Shown here piece by piece: positions 33,576 to 42,555 of a stretch of DNA of 64,000 nt. Position numbers and translations under genes: made by a program. Location of the stretch: NCBI RefSeq assembly GCF_014642275.1, contig NZ_BMIM01000001.1, positions 434,001-498,000 of the forward strand, given 5' to 3'. Position 1 is the stretch's first letter; each line of letters begins with the position of its first letter. Under the pieces are notes generated by a model. That model was given only the letters and a program-made list of their open reading frames with translations, searched no databases and was not told the origin of the DNA. The stretch is from Flavobacterium lutivivi. Its GTDB lineage: Bacteria > Bacteroidota > Bacteroidia > Flavobacteriales > Flavobacteriaceae.

Positions 33576-35981
33576 TTAATACAAATTAATAAATCTATCG
33601 GGCATGGCTTCATGCATAATGGTATAAATTTTTTCAAAAACATCTTCTACAGATGGTTTAGAAAAATAATCACCATCAGTTCCATAAGCTGGTCTGTGTT
33701 CTTTGGCGGTTAGCGTTTGTGGTTTGCTATCAAGGTATTGATAAGCGTTTTGTTCATCTACAATTTGCTGTAAAATATAAGCACTTGCTCCACCAGGAAC
33801 ATCTTCATCAACTACCAATAATCTATTGGTTTTCATAATGCTTTTTACACAATCGTGTTGTATATCAAAAGGCAATAATGATTGCGCATCAATAATTTCT
33901 ACGTCTATACCTATTTCTTGTAATTCCTTAGCTGCTTGTTCCACTATTCGAATGGTTGAACCATAGGAAACAACAGTAATATCGCTACCCGTTTTGATGG
34001 TTTCTACAACGCCAATTGGAGTTTTGAATTCACCAAGATTGGTTGGCATTTTTTCTTTCAATCGATATCCGTTTAAGCATTCAACTACCAATGCTGGTTC
34101 ATCAGTTTCTAAAAGCGTGTTATAGAAACCAGCAGCTTTGGTCATGTTTCTTGGAACCAAAACATGAATACCACGAACCGCATTTATAATCATTCCCATA
34201 GGCGAACCCGAATGCCAAATTCCTTCAAGTCTGTGTCCGCGAGTTCTTATAATCAATGGTGCTTTTTGGCGACCATGAGTTCTGTATTGTAATGTAGCGA
34301 GATCATCGCTCATGATTTGGATAGCATAAAGCAAATAATCTAAATATTGTATTTCAGCAATTGGTCGTAAACCACGCATTGCCATGCCAATTCCTTGACC
34401 AAGAATAGTTGCTTCGCGAATACCAGCATCGCTTACTCGTAGTTCGCCATATTTCTCCTGCATTCCTTCCAATCCTTGGTTTACATCACCAATATTTCCG
34501 CTGTCTTCACCAAAAATTAAAGCCTCTGGATATTTATTGAAAATAGCATCAAAATTATCGCGCAATACCAATCGTGCATCGACTTCTTCAGCAGTTTCAT
34601 CATAAGCAGCTTTTACTTCTTTTACCGAAGACACATTTGCCGATGATTGTGAATACAGGTGTGAACTGAACTTTGGTTGAATTTTATCCGTATAATTTTT
34701 TATCCAATTGGCTAGTGTTGTCTTACCACTTTCCTTGATAATCAATCGCAATACTTTGCGAGCTGTGGTAATGATATCTTTTCTAATAGGTTCTTTTATG
34801 GATGCTAAATCGTTAGCATATTTTTCAACAAAAACTTTATTATCACTAGAAGAAGCTATCGAATTTAATAGGTTTACCAATTCTGTTCGCTCATCTTTAA
34901 TCGGAGTTGTGAAATTGTTCCAAGCAGTTTTTTTGCCTTCGAGAACTTCTTTTTTTGAAGTTTCATCTATTTCGTCTAATTCTTCGGCTGTAGCCAAATT
35001 ATTTTCTATCAACCAATTTCGCATTTGAGCCAAACAATCAAATTCTGCTTCCCAAGCTAATCGTTCGGCATTTTTATATCGTTCATGACTTCCCGAAGTA
35101 GAATGTCCTTGTGGTTGTGTTAATTCCTGCACATGGATTAAAACGGGAACATGTTGTTCGCGAGCAATTTCTGAAGCTTTTTCATAAGTTGAAACCAGCG
35201 AAGGATAATCCCAACCTTTTACTCTTAAAATCTCATAGCCATTATTTTCCTCGTCACGTTGAAAACCTTTCAAAATTTCTGAAATATTTTCTTTGGTGGT
35301 TTGGTATTTTGCATGAACTGAAATTCCATATTCATCATCCCAAACACTCATTACCATTGGCACTTGCAAAACTCCAGCAGCATTGATAGTTTCAAAAAAT
35401 AAGCCTTCACTTGTAGAAGCATTTCCAATAGTTCCCCAAGCTACTTCGTTGCCTTCTTTAGAAAAATGAGTAAGGTTTTCTAAACCTTTTACGTTTCTGT
35501 AAATTTTTGAAGCTTGTGCTAATCCTAGCAACCTTGGCATTTGACCAGCAGTTGGCGAAATATCGGCGCTAGAATTTTTTTGTTGAGTTAAGTTTTTCCA
35601 GTTTCCATTTTCGTCCAGCGAATGAGTAGCAAAATGTCCACCCATTTGACGTCCAGCACTCATTGGGTCAAAACTCAAATCGGTGTGACCATATAATCCG
35701 GCAAAAAATTGTTCAATTGTCATTGCACCTATTGCCATCATAAATGTTTGATCACGATAATAACCCGAACGGAAATCACCATTCTGAAAAGCTTTTGCCA
35801 TAGCAAGTTGTGGTACTTCTTTTCCGTCGCCAAAAATTCCAAACTTGGCTTTGCCTGTTAGAACTTCTTTTCGACCAAGAAGACTACACTCGCGACTTAT
35901 TCGAGCAATTTTATAATCGTTTAAAACTTCAGTTTTAAAATCGTCAAAAGTTATTTCTTTTTTAGTTTTTGTTTCAGTCAT
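33576..35981 (-). CDS. Fused alpha/beta E1 subunit of a 2-oxo acid dehydrogenase (branched-chain type)
   Basis: The 801-residue protein is an E1 alpha (about 15-430) joined to an E1 beta (about 470-801). The alpha part has the thiamine-diphosphate region GTIGNASTSEGLFFETINAAG ending VWDDEYGISV; the beta part has FGEDSGNIGDVNQGLEGMQEKYG, RVSDAGIREATILGQGIGMA and EIQYLDYLLYAIQIMSDDLA. It decarboxylates 2-oxo acids and passes the acyl group to E2 lipoate. The fusion is usual in Bacteroidota. E2 and E3 genes are not in the window. A -7 box TAAATTTG lies at 36008-36015. Confidence 0.93.
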   Translation of the reverse strand: MTETKTKKEITFDDFKTEVLNDYKIARISRECSLLGRKEVLTGKAKFGIFGDGKEVPQLAMAKAFQNGDFRSGYYRDQTFMMAIGAMTIEQFFAGLYGHTDLSFDPMSAGRQMGGHFATHSLDENGNWKNLTQQKNSSADISPTAGQMPRLLGLAQASKIYRNVKGLENLTHFSKEGNEVAWGTIGNASTSEGLFFETINAAGVLQVPMVMSVWDDEYGISVHAKYQTTKENISEILKGFQRDEENNGYEILRVKGWDYPSLVSTYEKASEIAREQHVPVLIHVQELTQPQGHSTSGSHERYKNAERLAWEAEFDCLAQMRNWLIENNLATAEELDEIDETSKKEVLEGKKTAWNNFTTPIKDERTELVNLLNSIASSSDNKVFVEKYANDLASIKEPIRKDIITTARKVLRLIIKESGKTTLANWIKNYTDKIQPKFSSHLYSQSSANVSSVKEVKAAYDETAEEVDARLVLRDNFDAIFNKYPEALIFGEDSGNIGDVNQGLEGMQEKYGELRVSDAGIREATILGQGIGMAMRGLRPIAEIQYLDYLLYAIQIMSDDLATLQYRTHGRQKAPLIIRTRGHRLEGIWHSGSPMGMIINAVRGIHVLVPRNMTKAAGFYNTLLETDEPALVVECLNGYRLKEKMPTNLGEFKTPIGVVETIKTGSDITVVSYGSTIRIVEQAAKELQEIGIDVEIIDAQSLLPFDIQHDCVKSIMKTNRLLVVDEDVPGGASAYILQQIVDEQNAYQYLDSKPQTLTAKEHRPAYGTDGDYFSKPSVEDVFEKIYTIMHEAMPDRFINLY

Positions 35982-36007
35982 AACTCAAATGGTATTTCTC
36001 TTGGAAA

Positions 36008-36015
36008 CAAATTTA
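36008..36015 (-). promoter_or_regulatory. -7 box for the fused E1 gene
   Basis: TAAATTTG on the minus strand, 27 bp upstream of the ATG at 35981. Confidence 0.45.
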
Positions 36016-36157
36016 ACGAAAAAGTAATAATAATTGTAATAATGACTATAAAATAAAATTAAAAATAATGTAAAATTCAGGTAACAAAAGGGTTTATAAA
36101 TAAATTATATCTAAAAAAAATAAGATAAATTAGAATATAATTCAAATATAGTTCAGG

Positions 36158-38995
36158 TTAGAACCATTTTCTTGTGAAAAGATTTAAAAGAGTTTCGGGT
36201 CTGAAAGTGGCAATAAACCTAATTCGTTCTCCATAGTTTTTTTCGCCAATTTCCCAACCTAAATTAGAATAAACAGGGAAATACAATTCAAAATAATCAG
36301 TAACAAGATTTAATCGAATTCCACTATCGTAAACAAATTGTGCAGCTGATTTTTTGTTTTTTATTGCACCAATATCGCCATAAACTTCAATCCAATTCCA
36401 AATGTTGGTGCTAATATTTGTTGTTGCCATCCATTGATTGGCAAATCGTGTTTCTAGTTTTGATTTGAAGAAACCATCAGTTACAATAGATTGTTGACTG
36501 AACAAGCCTGTTGTTTCTGAACGTCCAAGATAATCACTTTCAAAAAGATAATCACTTGGTCTATCTAACCCAAAATCGAAATAATTGCTGGTGTTATTGT
36601 TATAAATGAATGTTCCTGTAAATACACGAATGTTCAATTGTCGGTTATTATCAAAAAGTTTTCTGAATTGAAATTCAGAAGCTATTTTCCCAAAGCTATT
36701 TGAAAACTGCATATCACCCATAAAATTGAAATGATGGGTTACTTCGGTTTTTGAATTTATAAATTTTGCATTGAAAATACCATAGTTTTCAGTGTTTTCT
36801 GCGGTTGTAAAATTGGATTTTTCTTTGTTTACAGATATGTATTTCAACATCAACATTGATTTCTCGTTGTTTCTAAAATCGTCTGGTCGAAAACGCATGA
36901 TTATTGATGGATTTATCTTTGTGTAGTAGGCATCTGGTGCATAATGAAGATAATGACCATTGAGTAAATACTTCATTTCATACAGATTTCCACTTCGGAT
37001 ATAATGGTTGACATATAGAAATCCTTTTCCAGAAAAATTCTTGGTTTTTGTTGAAAAAGTAGGATTGAAATCGAATATAAAAGGTTTGTCTAGAATAGTT
37101 TTGTTGTGCAATCGCATACCAGGCAAAAATCCATCATATAAATTGTATTCAAGCGTTGGTACATACAGGATTTGATTGTAAACAGGATCTTCCAAATCTT
37201 TCATAAAATTGAATTTGATAGGTCTATTATTCAATCGAAATCCGTGTAGCGAACGCCAATTGTTTCTTTGGTTATACTCTGGAACTTTGTTTTCATAATT
37301 GATTACAATTCGGTCGGCATCGTTTCTAGGAATAGTAATGACGCTATCTTTTGGCAAAACTTCAAGCCATTTTTTGAAAACAACTTTTTTGTCTTTTATT
37401 CCATAAATTGGTATAGGAACATTAGTATTTGTTCTATTTTTTATGGAAAAACTTATGCTGTCTTTTGTCTTGGTAACTTTGTCAAATTTATAATCGATGA
37501 TGTCTCTTGATGAAATGATTTTATCAAAAAACCAATCAATTTTTTTGTTTGATTTAACAGTTAGAATATTTCTAAAATCTTTGGGCTCGGTTTGTGATGA
37601 TGTATTCAATTTATAAAAATTCTTAATCCCATCATGAACAATTCCTTCTTCAAGATAATCTTCGAGATATATAAAACTTAAACCAGAACGATATTTTGAA
37701 GCAATTTTTTCATTAAATTTTATCAACTTGTCTTTTGGTAAATCCAACTGTTGGTCAAGATTTTTACGAGCCATCAGCATGTAGAAATAACTATATTGGC
37801 CATTAAAACCAAGACTTACTAAGTTATAACCTCTCAGAATTTTTAGCTTTGAAACATTGCCCATCATTTTTGATTCAGGGTAATTTTCGTCAATATATTT
37901 CATCATCAAATACACTTGAATTCCATCATAAATCCAGTTGTCATTTCTAGGGTTTAATCGAATAGTATTGTGTAAATAGTTGTTGAGATAGGTTTTCAGA
38001 AATTTAATTTCAAATAAAAATTCATCGGGAAAAGGACTTATAAAAGCTGGTAATTGATTTAACCCATAAAATGGATTTCGCTCATAATCTGTTTGCGAAA
38101 CGGTAATTTTTTTAAAAGGATAAGTACCCAAATTTTCTTTTACATAATTTGTGATTTTGTCAATCAAAATCGATTTTGAAATATCGGAAACACGACTATC
38201 TGCTAGGTTTGTGACTACTTCAATGTCATCATTTTTGAAACTAAAAAAATCATTTTTTTTCGATAAATAAAGGATGAACTCAAGTCTGTTTTTACCGCTT
38301 AACAAATGCTTAGTCTCTTTGTTATTAGTGGTTTTATTTTGTTCGTCTAAATCGGTAGAAAGGTAATAATCACTAGGAGCAATAATTTCTATGTCAAAAT
38401 CTGAAAGAGCATTTGAGATATCATCAAGATTAAGATTGTTGTATTCAATAAAGCGATGATCTTCATATCGAGCAGGCGTTAAATACCAGTTTTTCAAGGT
38501 CAATTTACCTTGATTTCCATATCCATATTTTGTAAATTCATCTGACGGAAGCTTGACAGTATAAGTCAATTTTAGCGAAGTTTTTTCGTTAGGTAAAAGC
38601 TTTTCTTTTAGTCTAACATGAATTACATCATTGAATTTTGTATCTCTTTCCCAAACTGCAAATGAGTTATTACTATCGAGTATGGTTATATTCTGTGTTT
38701 TTCCTCTTTCCTTGTCTTTTGCTAAGTGAAAACCTCGTTCAAATTCGTCTGAAAACCGTTTTCCCAAATCAGTATTTTTATCGGAGTAGGCATTCATCCA
38801 ATCGTTCAGAACAATGTAAGTAAGTGTATCATTTGATTGATTGAAATAAGTAAGTTCTTGAAAAACAGTCAATGTTTTCTTTTCTTCATCCACATTGATA
38901 GTCATCTTTGAATGATGCTGAGACCAAACTGTTTGGCAAAAAAGTAATATGAAAAGAATTTTTTTCAAGTGTTGATTATTTTTCAAAGAAATCAT
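36158..38995 (-). CDS. M1-peptidase-like protein lacking the zinc motif, fused to a beta-barrel
   Basis: The 945-residue protein has a signal peptide (about 9-26). Residues 30-370 look like the N-terminal and catalytic domains of an M1 aminopeptidase, but where HExxH is expected the sequence reads YLHNTIRLNP (340-349), followed by WIYDGIQVYLMM in place of the usual W-x-N-E-x-x-A-x-Y. It is therefore probably catalytically dead. From about 590 it becomes a strand-rich region ending in Phe (LLNLFTRKWF), like an outer-membrane barrel. Its first 20 bases overlap the SGNH gene, so it may be co-transcribed with the SGNH/MBOAT pair. Confidence 0.8.
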   Translation of the reverse strand: MISLKNNQHLKKILFILLFCQTVWSQHHSKMTINVDEEKKTLTVFQELTYFNQSNDTLTYIVLNDWMNAYSDKNTDLGKRFSDEFERGFHLAKDKERGKTQNITILDSNNSFAVWERDTKFNDVIHVRLKEKLLPNEKTSLKLTYTVKLPSDEFTKYGYGNQGKLTLKNWYLTPARYEDHRFIEYNNLNLDDISNALSDFDIEIIAPSDYYLSTDLDEQNKTTNNKETKHLLSGKNRLEFILYLSKKNDFFSFKNDDIEVVTNLADSRVSDISKSILIDKITNYVKENLGTYPFKKITVSQTDYERNPFYGLNQLPAFISPFPDEFLFEIKFLKTYLNNYLHNTIRLNPRNDNWIYDGIQVYLMMKYIDENYPESKMMGNVSKLKILRGYNLVSLGFNGQYSYFYMLMARKNLDQQLDLPKDKLIKFNEKIASKYRSGLSFIYLEDYLEEGIVHDGIKNFYKLNTSSQTEPKDFRNILTVKSNKKIDWFFDKIISSRDIIDYKFDKVTKTKDSISFSIKNRTNTNVPIPIYGIKDKKVVFKKWLEVLPKDSVITIPRNDADRIVINYENKVPEYNQRNNWRSLHGFRLNNRPIKFNFMKDLEDPVYNQILYVPTLEYNLYDGFLPGMRLHNKTILDKPFIFDFNPTFSTKTKNFSGKGFLYVNHYIRSGNLYEMKYLLNGHYLHYAPDAYYTKINPSIIMRFRPDDFRNNEKSMLMLKYISVNKEKSNFTTAENTENYGIFNAKFINSKTEVTHHFNFMGDMQFSNSFGKIASEFQFRKLFDNNRQLNIRVFTGTFIYNNNTSNYFDFGLDRPSDYLFESDYLGRSETTGLFSQQSIVTDGFFKSKLETRFANQWMATTNISTNIWNWIEVYGDIGAIKNKKSAAQFVYDSGIRLNLVTDYFELYFPVYSNLGWEIGEKNYGERIRFIATFRPETLLNLFTRKWF

Positions 38996-39854
38996 TCAGC
39001 ACTAAAGTACTTAATTTTTTTGCACCTTCAACATTCATGTGTCCGCACGACGAAAAATATTTATCATCAACGACAGCATTTTCATAGTGATGAATCTCAG
39101 GATATATTTTTTTCATTTCTTGAAAATAATTGCCAAAATCTTTCATTGTATTTTGACACATGGGCAAAGAAATGGGAATAAAATTGATATTATTTTCCTT
39201 GCATAATTTTCTTATTTCTTCATAACCTTTATTTTTTTTTGGAGAAAATTTACTCATGTCATAATAAAGGTTTTTACCTCTGTTTTGCAAAGGATAAAAG
39301 CCACCCAAATCAAAGGTGTTCATTTTTTTGCTTTTTATGGATGCGCCAACTTCTCTGTAGCCAATTGCTTCATTGACCGCATAGCGATAAAACGGAATGT
39401 ATCTGTATGAAAAATATTCAGGAATGTTTTTGTAATGCTCTCTTATGATTGGTGAAATAGGAAAATAGGGCAAAAAAGTTGCTCTAATATTATCTGAATG
39501 TGAATTGCTGTTGAGGTTCAAATCTACATCGAGGATGAGATTTTTTATTTTAAAATTTTTAGCAAGCATTAATTTTAGTGTCAATGCTGTTTCTTCAAGC
39601 TTTGAACCACTCATGGCATAGTTAAATGTTTTTATTCCTCTGCTATTGAATATTGACGGAACAAAATGATTTTCTGCTCTCGATGAACCTAATATGACTA
39701 GGTCATAATTTTTATCTTCGGTTGTTAAGACCAATTCTGTTTTGTTTCTTCCAGAAGTGTGACAAAAAACATAGGTGTAAAATACATCCAAACTAATCAT
39801 TATCAGTAGAATGAGAACCAAAATTTTTCCTATGTATAATATAAATTGCTTCAT
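38976..39854 (-). CDS. SGNH-like membrane-anchored protein, MBOAT partner
   Basis: The 292-residue protein has one N-terminal membrane helix (about 8-29) and an SGNH-like extracytoplasmic domain. The block-I-like ILGSSRAENHF (54-64) supplies Ser57 or Ser58, and FSSCGHMNVEGA (about 267-278) supplies the late His in place of DxxH. It resembles the DltD/AlgX-type partners of MBOAT acyltransferases, which complete extracellular O-acetylation. Its start abuts the stop of the MBOAT gene at 39854, so the two genes are tightly coupled. Confidence 0.85.
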   Translation of the reverse strand: MKQFILYIGKILVLILLIMISLDVFYTYVFCHTSGRNKTELVLTTEDKNYDLVILGSSRAENHFVPSIFNSRGIKTFNYAMSGSKLEETALTLKLMLAKNFKIKNLILDVDLNLNSNSHSDNIRATFLPYFPISPIIREHYKNIPEYFSYRYIPFYRYAVNEAIGYREVGASIKSKKMNTFDLGGFYPLQNRGKNLYYDMSKFSPKKNKGYEEIRKLCKENNINFIPISLPMCQNTMKDFGNYFQEMKKIYPEIHHYENAVVDDKYFSSCGHMNVEGAKKLSTLVLNDFFEK

Positions 39855-41287
39855 TAAAACTGGAAGTATATGAAATTTTTATAATCTGAAAAAATGCCTA
39901 ATGTTAGTATAGCGGTTATTGCCAACGCTAGTTTTATCCACGAATATTTACCCGAAATAGGTTCTATCTTGTTTCTGTTATTCCACTCAATTATCGAAAA
40001 AATAACAAGAAACACAATTAATTTTTCAACACTTCTACCAATGTGTAAATATTGAAAACTAAAAATATGATTGGTAAAAATTCTATAAATATAATCTACC
40101 GCTTGATGAATAGTATTGGCTCTAAAAAATATCCATGCAAGACATGTTATGGCAAATGTGAAGGCAATGTTGCTGATGATTTTTAAGGAATTCAAATTGA
40201 AACTCAATCTAAATTCGCCCATGTTGTTTCTGTTTTTGTTGAGTAGTAAAAGTGGTATGAAATAAACAGCATTCAGAAGTCCCCAAACAATAAACGTCCA
40301 GTTTGCTCCATGCCAAAATCCGCTTAGCAAAAAAATGACCATTACATTTCTAAGCTGAAATAGTTTTGAACCTTTACTTCCGCCAAGAGGAATATATACA
40401 TAGTCTCGAAACCATGACGAAAGCGAAATATGCCAACGACGCCAAAACTCAGCAATATCTCTCGAAAAATAGGGATAATCAAAGTTTTTTAATAAATCTA
40501 TTCCAAAAAGTTTTGAAGTTCCGAGTGCTATATCTGAATAGCCAGAAAAGTCACCATAGATTTGAAAAGCAAAATACACAGCTCCTAGAATAAGCGACAT
40601 GCTATTCATTGTAGTATAATTGTCAAATATTTCGTTGGCATAAAGCGCACAAGTATCTGCAATAACAACTTTTTTGACTAATCCCCAAACGATTTGATAA
40701 ATACCTTCTTTGGCTTTCTCAAAATCGAATTCTCTTTTTACTTTTAGTTGAGGTAAAAGATGCGTTGCACGTTCTATTGGTCCAGCAACAAGCAAAGGAA
40801 AATAGCTCACAAAAAGTGAATAATCGACGAAATTTTTCTCAGTTTTTATTCTTTTGTAATAGACATCAATGATGTAGGATAACCCATGAAATGTATAAAA
40901 CGATATTCCAACTGGAAGTATCAGTTTTAAAAGAACTGGTTCAACATGGAAACCAAAACCGCTAATAAATTCTGTAGCTGAAACAGCAAAAAAATCATAG
41001 TATTTGAAAACAGCCAATAGTCCTAGATTTATGGAAATACTGAGCCAAAGCCAAAACTTTCGAATTGACTTTTTTTCGTTTTCTTCAATCTTTATAGCGG
41101 TGTAATAGTCTAGAAAGGTTGAAAAGATTAGTAGAAATAAAAACCTCCAATCCCAACAGGAATAAAAATAATAACTCGCCAGAATAAGAATTAAATTCTG
41201 ATTTTTTTTTGATTTATTAGAAAAAAACCAATAGAAAATAAATACTATTGGAAGAAATACTGCAAACTTTAGCGAGTTGAAAAACAT
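39854..41287 (-). CDS. MBOAT family O-acyltransferase (AlgI/DltB-like)
   Basis: I chose the ATG at 41287 (MFFNSLKFAVFLPIVF), the standard start of the family; an ATG at 41302 adds five residues. The protein is about 477 residues with many membrane helices. The two family histidines are in RRWHISLSSWFRDYVYIPLGG (about 286) and FLLSGFWHGANWTFIVWG (about 326). It moves acyl (usually acetyl) groups across the membrane for modifying a surface polysaccharide. The adjacent SGNH gene is the predicted partner. Confidence 0.93.
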   Translation of the reverse strand: MFFNSLKFAVFLPIVFIFYWFFSNKSKKNQNLILILASYYFYSCWDWRFLFLLIFSTFLDYYTAIKIEENEKKSIRKFWLWLSISINLGLLAVFKYYDFFAVSATEFISGFGFHVEPVLLKLILPVGISFYTFHGLSYIIDVYYKRIKTEKNFVDYSLFVSYFPLLVAGPIERATHLLPQLKVKREFDFEKAKEGIYQIVWGLVKKVVIADTCALYANEIFDNYTTMNSMSLILGAVYFAFQIYGDFSGYSDIALGTSKLFGIDLLKNFDYPYFSRDIAEFWRRWHISLSSWFRDYVYIPLGGSKGSKLFQLRNVMVIFLLSGFWHGANWTFIVWGLLNAVYFIPLLLLNKNRNNMGEFRLSFNLNSLKIISNIAFTFAITCLAWIFFRANTIHQAVDYIYRIFTNHIFSFQYLHIGRSVEKLIVFLVIFSIIEWNNRNKIEPISGKYSWIKLALAITAILTLGIFSDYKNFIYFQF

Positions 41288-41363
41288 AGTTATAGTTTTC
41301 AAAAATTAAATTCCAAACACCAATTTTTTTTTGGAATTTGGAATTTAAAAAAGTTGAAATTTA

Positions 41364-42089
41364 TCAGAAATTCGGGCTTAAATTGTATTTTTTATAGAAA
41401 TTGTCAAGAACTTCAACAACTTCTTCTGCAGTATCAACCACTTTGATGAGGTTCATGTCTTCGGGTGAAGCATTTTTTTCTTGATCTATCATTACAGTTT
41501 TTACCCAATCCAGCAAACCAGTCCAAAATTGACTTCCAACAAGGATAATTGGGAATTTACCAATTTTTTTTGTTTGAATTAAAGTAACGGCTTCAAATAA
41601 CTCATCGAGTGTACCAAATCCGCCAGGCATTACTACAAATCCTTGCGAATATTTTACAAACATCACTTTGCGGACAAAGAAATAATCAAAATTTAGATTT
41701 TTATCTTTATCAATATAAGGATTATGGTGTTGTTCAAAAGGTAATTCAATGTTTAAACCCACAGATGTTCCACCTCCAGAATGTGCGCCTTTGTTTCCAG
41801 CTTCCATAATTCCTGGTCCACCACCAGTGATAACACCATAGCCAGCTTTTGAAATTTTGAAAGCAATTTCTTCGGCTAGTTTATAATATTTGTTGTCAGG
41901 TTTTGTTCGAGCCGAGCCAAAAATAGAAACACATGGACCAATTCGCGCCATAGTTTCATATCCGTTTACAAACTCAGCCATTACTTTGAAAATTGCCCAA
42001 CTGTCGTTAGTTCTTATTTCGTTCCAAGTTTTCTGTTTTAATTTTTCTTGGATTCTTTCATCTTCATTCAAAAATTCGTCTTTTATCAT
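41364..42089 (-). CDS. LOG family protein (TIGR00730), cytokinin riboside phosphoribohydrolase-like
   Basis: The 241-residue protein shows the LOG fold motifs GGGPGIMEAGNKGAHSGGG and VMPGGFGTLDELFEAVTLIQTKKI. LOG enzymes remove the ribose phosphate from nucleoside monophosphates; bacterial members are often mis-named lysine decarboxylases. It is longer than plant LOG at the N-terminus. It has no functional link with its neighbours that I can see. Confidence 0.9.
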   Translation of the reverse strand: MIKDEFLNEDERIQEKLKQKTWNEIRTNDSWAIFKVMAEFVNGYETMARIGPCVSIFGSARTKPDNKYYKLAEEIAFKISKAGYGVITGGGPGIMEAGNKGAHSGGGTSVGLNIELPFEQHHNPYIDKDKNLNFDYFFVRKVMFVKYSQGFVVMPGGFGTLDELFEAVTLIQTKKIGKFPIILVGSQFWTGLLDWVKTVMIDQEKNASPEDMNLIKVVDTAEEVVEVLDNFYKKYNLSPNF

Positions 42090-42157
42090 AATATCTAATT
42101 CTTCTTTTTATTGGTAAATTTTTGGCTAAAATAATCATTTATCAAAACATACCATTT

Positions 42158-42544
42158 TTATTCAACGAATGTTACACTAACAATTTTGTTGTTAGCAATT
42201 TCATAAATGGCAACTCCACTAAACTCAAAATCATTGAATTTGATTTGCTCTTCATCAATGATGATGTTTTTGCGAACAATTCTTTTTGAAATGGTACAAT
42301 GCAATGTTTTTGCTTTGCCAAAATATTCTGTGAAATCTTTTCGCAATTGCTCTTTTCCTTCGGAGGTTAGTTTGTTGGGGAAATTGTAAATTTTCACATC
42401 ATCAGAGTAGAAGCTAAGAAAGAGTTCAATGTCTTTTTGATTGTAAGCATCTACTTGTTTCTGAACAATGGTTTCGGGTGTTTCTTGTTGCGAAAAACCG
42501 TTTAACGAAACCAATAGCAGTAATAATAAATATATTCTTTTCAT
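42158..42544 (-). CDS. Secreted SnoaL/NTF2-like protein
   Basis: The 128-residue protein has a signal peptide (1-18, MKRIYLLLLLLVSLNGFSQQ) and an NTF2-like/SnoaL-type fold, recognisable from ETIVQKQVDAYNQKDIELFLSFYSDDVKIYNFP. No catalytic residues can be assigned. It follows uvrA by 11 bp on the same strand and so may ride on the uvrA transcript. Confidence 0.85.
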   Translation of the reverse strand: MKRIYLLLLLLVSLNGFSQQETPETIVQKQVDAYNQKDIELFLSFYSDDVKIYNFPNKLTSEGKEQLRKDFTEYFGKAKTLHCTISKRIVRKNIIIDEEQIKFNDFEFSGVAIYEIANNKIVSVTFVE

Positions 42545-42555
42545 TGTTAATGATT

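Noticed and set aside
36158-38995. Active aminopeptidase call
   Set aside because: The HExxH zinc motif is replaced by LHNTI, so an active M1 peptidase is not supported.
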